From Candidatus Caribbeanibacter nitroreducens (lineage in GTDB: Bacteria > Gemmatimonadota > Gemmatimonadetes > Palauibacterales > Palauibacteraceae), in assembly GCA_947581645.1 (NCBI GenBank), contig CANPVF010000154.1, forward strand, positions 1-34,918: 34,918 nucleotides of DNA, written 5' to 3'. Under the pieces are notes generated by a model. It was not told the origin of the DNA, did not search any database, and saw only the letters and a program-made list of their open reading frames with translations. The number at the start of each line of letters is the position of its first letter. Positions within the stretch are counted from its first letter, which is position 1. Made by a program: the position numbers and the translations under genes. Of the stretch, positions 27,003-33,968 are shown in pieces.

Positions 27003-27259
27003 CTGCGGTAGGAACGGGCTGGAATCATGCGGATGTGGGTCGAGGTCGAAAGCGGGTCCCGCGCGGCACGGTCGCGTCCGGCGGCGGTCCTCCGGCCCGG
27101 GGAGTCGACTCCGCGGGGAGCCTCCGGGTCGGGCCCCTGGAATCGCCGGCAGCCGTGGAGCTCGCGTATGCAATCGCGCGTGCAGCGCCGGCGAAAGTCT
27201 AGCCGTTCCGCGGGGGGCGAGCAAACCCTTGCGCCCGCCTCGAACCGGGGCTCGAAGGC

Positions 27260-27288
27260 TTGTCGCCACCCCCCGTCGGGACTAGATT
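27260..27288 (+). promoter_or_regulatory. Sigma-70-type promoter for the first cold-shock gene
   Basis: TTGTCG (27260-27265), 17-nt spacer, TAGATT (27283-27288). Confidence 0.6.
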
Positions 27289-27435
27289 TTCGACCGATGA
27301 TCGATCGTACGGCGTACCGTGCAGCATCCGGTCGATGACCCGTCGAGTGATCCCACGCGGCGGGCCCTCTGGCGGACGAAGCCACTCCCCGCCGCGGAGG
27401 TCCGTCCCGGCAGTTTCCCTGCATCTGGAGGCACG

Positions 27436-27663
27436 ATGAGCCGAGTGACCGGTACGGTGAAGTGGTTCTCGAACCCGAAGGGATACGGGTTCATCGAGGA
27501 CGAGGACGGGCGCGACCTCTTCGTCCACTACACGGCGATCGAGGGCACCGGCTTTCGGTCGCTCGACGAGGGCGAGAGCGTCGAGTTCTCGGTCGAGGAG
27601 ACCGACCGCGGTCTCCAGGCCCGTGACGTGATACGCAACGACCAGACAGCCCCGGCCGGCTGA
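27436..27663 (+). CDS. Cold-shock protein (CspA family)
   Basis: [55 protein letters not shown] (RNP1 KGYGFI, RNP2 LFVHY). GGAGG 6 nt upstream. Confidence 0.96.
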   Translation: MSRVTGTVKWFSNPKGYGFIEDEDGRDLFVHYTAIEGTGFRSLDEGESVEFSVEETDRGLQARDVIRNDQTAPAG

Positions 27664-27723
27664 CGAACTGTCGCGGTACGCCGGTCGAGGCGACGACTCA
27701 GCAACACGGAAGGAGCAGGTTCG

Positions 27724-28122
27724 ATGGCTAGCAAGACCGGCAACGTGAAGTGGTTTTCGAACGAGAAGGGATACGGATTCATCGAGCAGGAGAACGGTGA
27801 GGACGTCTTCGTCCACCACTCGGACATCGAGGGCGACGGCTACAAGACGCTGAAGCAGGGCGAGACGGTCGAGTACGAGATCATCGAGGCCGACAAGGGC
27901 CCCAAGGCCCAGAACGTCGTCCGCAGCGACGGGGACGACGGCAACGGCGACGGCGGCGCGTCGGAGGAGCGGGAGTCCCGCGGCGAGTCGTCGGGACGGA
28001 ACGGCGGCTCGAGCCGGAGCGCGGCCTCGTCCGGGACGGAACGGGAAGAGCCGCAGGCCGACTCCAGCCTCGCCCGCCAGCTCCGAAAGAAGCTCAGCGA
28101 GCGGTTTCTGGGCGGAGACTGA
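27724..28122 (+). CDS. Cold-shock protein with low-complexity C-terminal extension
   Basis: [53 protein letters not shown], then about 60 aa of Gly/Ser/Glu/Arg-rich sequence ending [18 protein letters not shown]. Confidence 0.95.
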   Translation: MASKTGNVKWFSNEKGYGFIEQENGEDVFVHHSDIEGDGYKTLKQGETVEYEIIEADKGPKAQNVVRSDGDDGNGDGGASEERESRGESSGRNGGSSRSAASSGTEREEPQADSSLARQLRKKLSERFLGGD

Positions 28123-28193
28123 ACGCGCGATTCCCGAGGAACAGGCCGGCCCCTCCGGGGTTGTACGAGGAGCGACCAGCTCAACAGCTGTAG

Positions 28194-28213
28194 TTCAGCC
28201 AGATGGCTGAACG
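28194..28213 (+). promoter_or_regulatory. Perfect hairpin in the rpsU leader
   Basis: GTTCAGCC-AGAT-GGCTGAAC, an 8-bp perfect stem with 4-nt loop and no following T-run, so not a terminator. Confidence 0.6.
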
Positions 28214-28287
28214 GAAACGAACGAAGGCGACGAGGACGCTGGCGGCGCTGCCCCGGTGCGCGTTGTTTTCACGACCCTCAGGAGGGG

Positions 28288-28479
28288 ATGTCTTTGGAGT
28301 ATCGAATCGGCAGGAACGAGGACCTGAACCGCGCGCTCAGGAAGTTCCGACGCAAGGTGCAGCGGGCCGGCATCTTCCGTGACATGAAGAGGATCCGCTA
28401 CTACGAGAAGCCCAGCGAGGCGCGACGCCGCAAGGAGAAGGCGGCCGCGCGCCGACGGCGACGCCGACAGAGGAACTGA
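28288..28479 (+). CDS. rpsU: Small ribosomal subunit protein bS21
   Basis: MSLEYRIGRNEDLNRALRKFRRKVQRAGIFRDMKRIRYYEKPSEARRRKEKAAARRRRRRQRN; characteristic N-E...ALR.FRRKVQ.AG and YYEKPSE..R..KE. Confidence 0.96.
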   Translation: MSLEYRIGRNEDLNRALRKFRRKVQRAGIFRDMKRIRYYEKPSEARRRKEKAAARRRRRRQRN

Positions 28480-28538
28480 CGCGCCGCCGGACGGGCGCAT
28501 CGGACGGCCAGAGACAGAAGACGGCGGTCCGTGGACGG

Positions 28539-28572
28539 GCCCCGCCGACCCCCGAGGTCGGCGGGGCTTTTC
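28539..28572 (+). terminator. Rho-independent terminator after rpsU
   Basis: GCCCCGCCGACC-CCCGA-GGTCGGCGGGGC, a 12-bp perfect stem with 5-nt loop, followed by TTTTCT. Confidence 0.95.
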
Positions 28573-28582
28573 TGTTGTGGCT

Positions 28583-29449
28583 CTACAGCTGGAAACGCTC
28601 CACCAGCTGCTTCTCCTCTTCCGCCTCGATGTGGGCTTCGACCTGCATGAACCGCTCGAGCCCGGACCCCGCGAGCTTCTTCCGCAGCAGCTGGTCCACC
28701 TGGAACACACCGGCCGAGTTGGTCATCTCCACCCGGACCCTCACGGGCGTCGCGTCCCCCTCCTCGATGTGCACCGACTCGATGGCCGCCGCCGACACCG
28801 AGTGGATGGAGGTGGAGCCGCGCTCGAAGGGGATCCTCGATCGTCCCTCCGCCATGTCCAGGGCGTCCGCGATCCGCAGGACCCCCGCCTCCACGGTCAG
28901 GGGCGTGCCGCCCGACCGGTGGGCGATGATGGCGTGCAGGATCTCCGACCGGAGGATGGTGTCCCGGGGCGGGTCGTAGAAGTCGCCCAGCAGCTCCCGC
29001 AGCTTGGGCTGGGCCACGAACAGCGAATAGGCCTCGTGGTCCTCCCGATGAATCGACATGCCCACGTCGTGGAGGAGGGCCGCCAGGACCACCGCGACCT
29101 CGGCGTCCTCCTTCTCCATTCCGTAGTCCCGCATGAGGCTGGACGGGATGCCCGCGTCCACCAGCAGGCGGAGGAGCTTGAGGGCGGAGTTGGCGACGAT
29201 CTGCATGTGCACGGGCCCGTGGTCGGACATGTTGAGCCGGTCCACGGCGTTCACGTTGGCCGCCACCCACTGGGCGTAGAGCTCGTCGTCCCCGTTCACC
29301 CGCTCCACCAGCTCCGCCAGCTTCGGGTTGTGCCGGGCCGGAACCCGGATCTCGATCCGGTCCTCGAAGCGCTCCTCGGGGGAGCCGGGCTCCGGCGGTC
29401 CGCTGCCCGGCGTCGAGCCGCCGCTTCCGCTCGTCTCGTCTTCGCTCAT
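28583..29449 (-). CDS. HD-domain phosphohydrolase
   Basis: MSDHGPVHMQIVANSALKLL...VAVVLAALLHDVGMSIHREDHEAYSLFVAQ, the HD superfamily H...HD pattern. Confidence 0.88.
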   Translation of the reverse strand: MSEDETSGSGGSTPGSGPPEPGSPEERFEDRIEIRVPARHNPKLAELVERVNGDDELYAQWVAANVNAVDRLNMSDHGPVHMQIVANSALKLLRLLVDAGIPSSLMRDYGMEKEDAEVAVVLAALLHDVGMSIHREDHEAYSLFVAQPKLRELLGDFYDPPRDTILRSEILHAIIAHRSGGTPLTVEAGVLRIADALDMAEGRSRIPFERGSTSIHSVSAAAIESVHIEEGDATPVRVRVEMTNSAGVFQVDQLLRKKLAGSGLERFMQVEAHIEAEEEKQLVERFQL

Positions 29450-29477
29450 GGGTCTCCCGTCGTGGGCATCGCGTCCG

Positions 29478-30659
29478 TCAGAGGGAGGCGAGCCGCCCGG
29501 CGGCCTTCTCCAGCGTCTCCTCGGTCTTGCAGAAGGCGAACCGCACGAGGTCGCGTCCCCGCTCCGGATCGGAGAAGAAGCTCGATCCCGGCACCGGGGC
29601 GACACCGACCTCCCTCGTCAGCCAGCGGGCGAACTCGTCGTCGGGCAGGTCGCTCACGCCGGAGAAGTCCGCCAGGACGTAATAGGCCCCCTCGGGCCGC
29701 GAGCAGCGGAAGCCGGCCGCGGTGAGCGCCTCGTGCAGGATCTCTCGCCGGCGGCGGTAGTCCGCCTCCAGCCTCTCGTAGTAGTCCGCGCCGAGCTCCT
29801 CGAGGCCCGCCGCCACGCCCTCCTGCAGCGGCGCGGGGGCCCCGACGGTGAGGAAGTCGTGCACCTTGCGGATCGCGTCGGTGGCCTCCGGGGGCGCCAC
29901 GATCCACCCGATCCTCCAGCCGGTGATCGAGAACGTCTTGGAAGCACCGCTCACCGTGACCGTGCGGTCCCGCATGCCCGGGAGGGAGGCCATCGACCGG
30001 TGTTCCCCCTCGTACCAGATGTGCTCGTAGATCTCGTCCGTGAAGACGTAGGCGTCGTGCCGGCGACAGAGCTCCGCCACGCCTTCCATCTCCCGTCGGT
30101 CGAAGACCCGGCCGGTGGGATTGTTCGGCGTGTTGAGGACCACGGCCCGGGTCTGGTCTCCGAAGGCCCGCTCCAGCCGTTCGAGGTCGATGGTGCGGTC
30201 CTCGGCCAGCGGCACGAAGACCGGCTCGGCTCCGCAGAGCTCGGCGTCCGGACCGTAGTTCTCGTAGAAGGGCTCGAGGATGACGACCTCGTCCCCGGGA
30301 TTCACCAGGGCGAGAAAGGTGGAGGCCATGGCCTCGGTGGCCCCGCATGCGACGGTGATCTCGCGGTCCGGGTCGACGTCGAGGCCGTAGTGTTCGTCCT
30401 GGTGTTCGGCGATCGCCTCCCGCAGGCGGTCGCTGCCCCAGGTGATGGCGTACTGGTTGATGCCGTCGGCGATGGCGCGCTGCCCCTCGCGCTTGATCAG
30501 GTCGGGCGCGGGAAAATCCGGGAAGCCCTGCGCCAGGTTCACGGCTCCGTGCTTCCGGGCCAGGCGGGTCATGCCCCGGATCACGGACTCGGTGAATCCA
30601 TGGGTGCGCCGCGCCGTACCGGGGGGTGCGGTCGGCGCGCTCTCGTCTGCGGTCTCCAA
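29478..30659 (-). CDS. Pyridoxal-phosphate aminotransferase class I/II
   Basis: INLAQGFPDF-like VNLAQGFPDFPAPD, NTPNNPTGRVF, DEIYEHIWYEG, PLP-Lys SGASKTFSITGWRIGW, VRFAFCKTEETLEKA. TTG start 30659 with GGGAGG 7 nt upstream. Confidence 0.93.
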   Translation of the reverse strand: METADESAPTAPPGTARRTHGFTESVIRGMTRLARKHGAVNLAQGFPDFPAPDLIKREGQRAIADGINQYAITWGSDRLREAIAEHQDEHYGLDVDPDREITVACGATEAMASTFLALVNPGDEVVILEPFYENYGPDAELCGAEPVFVPLAEDRTIDLERLERAFGDQTRAVVLNTPNNPTGRVFDRREMEGVAELCRRHDAYVFTDEIYEHIWYEGEHRSMASLPGMRDRTVTVSGASKTFSITGWRIGWIVAPPEATDAIRKVHDFLTVGAPAPLQEGVAAGLEELGADYYERLEADYRRRREILHEALTAAGFRCSRPEGAYYVLADFSGVSDLPDDEFARWLTREVGVAPVPGSSFFSDPERGRDLVRFAFCKTEETLEKAAGRLASL

Positions 30660-30888
30660 GTGTGGGCCTCCCTGCTGGTTCCGGTGGACCGGGCGGGCGC
30701 CCCCGTGCCTCCATCGGCCGGACGGTCCGGCGGCGACGGGCCGGGACGACCCGGGCGTCACGGCGCAATATGCAGAGGGGAGGGGTGCGGGTGTCAACGC
30801 GGCGGCCGTCCCCCGAATCCCGGGGGAACGAACCCACCCCCACCGGAGTTTAAGATACACGACCCCCATCCCCAGCCGCCGGGAGGCC

Positions 30889-31506
30889 ATGATGAGTCGA
30901 CGAGAGGTGGAACGGCGGAAGTTTCGACAGGCGCTCGTCCCGGGACTCGTCCTCTCCGTCGTCGCCCACGTCCTCCTGCTCGGGCTCGGCGGCTTCGGCG
31001 TCCCCACCTGGACGGAGGCGCCGCCGGACCGGACCCGGGAGGACCGGGCCGAGGAGTGGGAGGAGGAGAGCCTCGAGGTCGTGAGGGTCCGCGCGCGTCC
31101 GTCCCGGGCCGCGAACGGTCCGGCCTCCGGCGCGACCTCCGCCCGTCCGGCGGAGCGGGCCGCGGCCAGCGCTCCCGCGCCGGTGGTTCGGGCACCGTCC
31201 GCCCGGGCCCTGGCCGCCGAGCCCGTGGACGTCCCCTCCGTCGTCGTGGCCGTGAGAGCCGAGGAGCGGGAGGAGCGCCTGAGCGCCTCGGACCTCGCCG
31301 CCCTCTTCCCGGGACGGAGCGAGATGCCGAAGCCCACGAGCCGGGCCGCCCGCGAGGCGTCCGGCGAGCCCCGCGACGCCGGGGATCGCTTCCGCGGGGT
31401 GCGCGGCACGCGCCGGGCCGGGCCCCGTGGCGGAGGCTGCATCGTTCGCCCCGGAACCGCCATCAACCGACGGTTCCCGGAGGGCATCACGATCGGCGGC
31501 GGATGA
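30889..31506 (+). CDS. TonB-N-terminus-like single-TM periplasmic protein lacking a recognisable TonB C-terminal domain
   Basis: MMSRREVERRKFRQALVPGLVLSVVAHVLLLGLGGFG (cytoplasmic basic segment, TM with SxxxH), then charged/Pro-Ala-rich periplasmic stretch. Confidence 0.55.
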   Translation: MMSRREVERRKFRQALVPGLVLSVVAHVLLLGLGGFGVPTWTEAPPDRTREDRAEEWEEESLEVVRVRARPSRAANGPASGATSARPAERAAASAPAPVVRAPSARALAAEPVDVPSVVVAVRAEEREERLSASDLAALFPGRSEMPKPTSRAAREASGEPRDAGDRFRGVRGTRRAGPRGGGCIVRPGTAINRRFPEGITIGGG

Positions 31507-31507
31507 G

Positions 31508-32251
31508 ATGACCGGCGCCGGCCACCCACATCTGACGACCGCTCTCCTGGTCGCGGCGCTCCTAGTCGTCCCGGGTCGACCGCCCACCGGGCCGCGGCCG
31601 CCCGGGGTGACGTCCCTCCGGTCGCCGGCCCCGGCCGACACCATCGTCGACAGCTTCCACGGCTACGAGCTCGGCACGCCCGGAGACCGGATCGGGGAGA
31701 TCGACGTCTCCCGTCCGCCCGACGAGCGGGTGGACGGGCTCGAGGTCTACGCCCGGTCGCTCCGCTTCATCGCCATGCCCACCCGGGCCTACTTCTACCT
31801 GGACACGGCCGAGCATCGCCTCCGGCGCGGGAAACACCTCATCGAGCCGGACCCGGCGTCCTGCGTCCGCGAGCTCACGACGCTCCGGCTGATGGTCGCG
31901 GGCACCCACCCGGACCTCTCCGTCCGCGTCATCCGCGGGGCCGGGGCCGGGGGCGACACGGCGACCGTCCGGGGCGGCACGCCGCCGGTCCGCTGCCCCG
32001 CCTTCATGGAGGCGGAGGAGGCCCGCGGGTGGTCGGTCCTGTTCCGAAACCCCGAGACGGAGGCCGTGGAGGTCCGGATGGAGCTGTTTCGGCGCGACGG
32101 AAAGCCCCGGATCCTGGCCTGCTATCTGAACGAAAGCGACTGTGTATGGCCGGACTCCGTGGCGGTGGAGCCGGGGCCGAAGATGCTGGCTCCCGAGCGG
32201 GGACCGGACACCACGGAAGCGCGCGGAGAGCCCGGAGAGGAACGAGGATGA
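31508..32251 (+). CDS. Secreted hypothetical protein
   Basis: ATG directly after the previous stop; N-terminal hydrophobic export signal LTTALLVAALLVVPG; ends in an ATGA overlap with the next gene. Confidence 0.6.
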   Translation: MTGAGHPHLTTALLVAALLVVPGRPPTGPRPPGVTSLRSPAPADTIVDSFHGYELGTPGDRIGEIDVSRPPDERVDGLEVYARSLRFIAMPTRAYFYLDTAEHRLRRGKHLIEPDPASCVRELTTLRLMVAGTHPDLSVRVIRGAGAGGDTATVRGGTPPVRCPAFMEAEEARGWSVLFRNPETEAVEVRMELFRRDGKPRILACYLNESDCVWPDSVAVEPGPKMLAPERGPDTTEARGEPGEERG

Positions 32252-33867
32252 GGGAGATGCACGGGAGGACGGCGGACGACGGCGAACTGCTGGTGGTGGC
32301 GGATCGGGTGCACACGATGCGCCCCGGCGGACCCGGCACGGCCCGCCCCCTGCCCGACGCGCTGCTCGTCCGGGCGGGCGACGTGGCCGCCGTGGGGCCG
32401 GCGGACGAGCTCCGGAAGGCCGTCCCGGAGGCGCCCGTCGTGGACCTCCGGGGGAGCGTGATCACGCCCGGCCTCACCGACTCTCACCTCCACCTGCTCG
32501 AGTGGGCCCGGGCGCGGCGCGAGGTGGACCTGAGCCGTGCCTCCACGCCGGAGGGCGCCGCCGAGGCCGTGGCCCGGGAGGCGCACGAGGCGGGAGAGGG
32601 ATGGATCCGCGGACGCGGCTGGAGCCGCCACAGGCTGGGCGGGTTTCCGCATCGGAGTGACCTCGACGCGCACCTGCCGGACCGGCCGGTGGCCCTGCAG
32701 AGCCACGACATGCACGCCCTCTGGCTGAACAGCGAGGCCCTCCGCCGGCTGGGCCTCGACGAGAACACGCCGGATCCCGCCGACGGCCGCCTGATCCGCG
32801 ACGCCGACGGCCGCCTCACCGGCGTGCTCCTGGAGAACGCCGTCCAGCTCGCCACGGAGGGCATCCCGGAGCCCGGGGACGAGCAGCTCCTGGAGGACGT
32901 GCGGGAGGCCCAGGCCGCCCTGCACCGCAGGGGCTTCACGGGCGTCCACTCCATCGAGATGCACGGATCCCGGTTCCGTTCCCTGCGCCTCCTCCGCCGT
33001 CTCCGGGAGCGCGACGAGCTGCGGCTGAGGGTCCTCCAGCACCTGCCGCACGGCCTGCTGGAGGCCGCCGTCGAGCTCGGTCTCCGCAGCGGCTACGGCG
33101 ACGAGCTCCTGCGCGTGGGGGCGCTGAAGTTCTTCCTGGACGGTACCCTCGGGTCCGGCACGGCGTGGCTCAGCGAGCCCGGGGCCCGGGCCGGGGCCGG
33201 CGAACCGTTGCTCTCCCCGTCGGAGTTTCGCGCCCGGGTCGAGTCGGCGGCGGCCGTCGGCCTCTCCAGCGCCGTGCACGCCATCGGTGACGAGGCCGTC
33301 CAGCAGGCCGCCGAGTGCCTGAGCGGGGCCGCCACCGGCGACCTGCCCATGCCTCCGCGCGTGGAGCACGCCCAGCTCGTCGATCCGGACCGGCTCTCGA
33401 GGGACCTGGCCACCGGGCTCGTCTTCTCGGTCCAGCCGGCCCATTTCTACTCGGACTGGCGCGACGCCGAGGAGCAGTGGGGGCCCGAGCGCTGCCGCGG
33501 GGCCTTCGCCTTCCAGACCCTGCTGGACCGGGACGGCACCCTGGCCTTCGGCTCCGACGCCCCGGTGGAGCCTCCGGACCCCGGCCGCGCGCTCTTCGCC
33601 GCCACGGCCCGGCGGGGCCTCGACGGCGAGCCGTCCGGCGGGTGGCACCCGGAGCAGCGGATCTCCGTCCGCGAGGCGTTCTGCGCCTACACCACGGGTC
33701 CCGCGGCGGCGGCCGGCGACGAGAACCGCTCCGGACGCCTGCTGCCCGGCTTCCGCGCCGACCTGGTGGCCTGGGACCGGGACCCGCTGTCGGCCGTGGG
33801 CCGGGGGCTGCTGGAGATGGAGCCCGTGGCCACGATGGTGGGCGGCGAGGTGGTCTGGCGCGGCTGA
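32248..33867 (+). CDS. Amidohydrolase family protein (YtcJ-like)
   Basis: VVDLRGSVITPGLTDSHLHLLEWA, QSHDMHALWLNSEAL, LKFFLDGTLGSGTAW, HAIGDEAV, RVEHAQLVDPD, LAFGSDAPVEPPDP. Confidence 0.92.
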   Translation: MREMHGRTADDGELLVVADRVHTMRPGGPGTARPLPDALLVRAGDVAAVGPADELRKAVPEAPVVDLRGSVITPGLTDSHLHLLEWARARREVDLSRASTPEGAAEAVAREAHEAGEGWIRGRGWSRHRLGGFPHRSDLDAHLPDRPVALQSHDMHALWLNSEALRRLGLDENTPDPADGRLIRDADGRLTGVLLENAVQLATEGIPEPGDEQLLEDVREAQAALHRRGFTGVHSIEMHGSRFRSLRLLRRLRERDELRLRVLQHLPHGLLEAAVELGLRSGYGDELLRVGALKFFLDGTLGSGTAWLSEPGARAGAGEPLLSPSEFRARVESAAAVGLSSAVHAIGDEAVQQAAECLSGAATGDLPMPPRVEHAQLVDPDRLSRDLATGLVFSVQPAHFYSDWRDAEEQWGPERCRGAFAFQTLLDRDGTLAFGSDAPVEPPDPGRALFAATARRGLDGEPSGGWHPEQRISVREAFCAYTTGPAAAAGDENRSGRLLPGFRADLVAWDRDPLSAVGRGLLEMEPVATMVGGEVVWRG

Positions 33868-33931
33868 GGACCGGCCGCTCCCGAGCTCGCGCGAGGGACC
33901 GGACCACCGGATCGCGGGGTCCGGGCGGGGC

Positions 33932-33960
33932 TTGCCGAACAAACACCGAAAGTATATCGT
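33932..33960 (+). promoter_or_regulatory. Candidate promoter for the radical SAM gene
   Basis: TTGCCG (33932-33937), 17-nt spacer, TATCGT (33955-33960), only 8 nt before the GTG start. Confidence 0.5.
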
Positions 33961-33968
33961 ACGGCCCC

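Noticed and set aside
27199-27819. Minus-strand 206-aa ORF with an apparent internal repeat ([17 protein letters not shown] / [17 protein letters not shown])
   Set aside because: The repeat is the antisense shadow of the two paralogous cold-shock genes, not a real repeat protein.
30846-30860. TAAGAT upstream of the TonB-like gene as a promoter -10
   Set aside because: No convincing -35 at 16-18 nt, so not listed as a feature.
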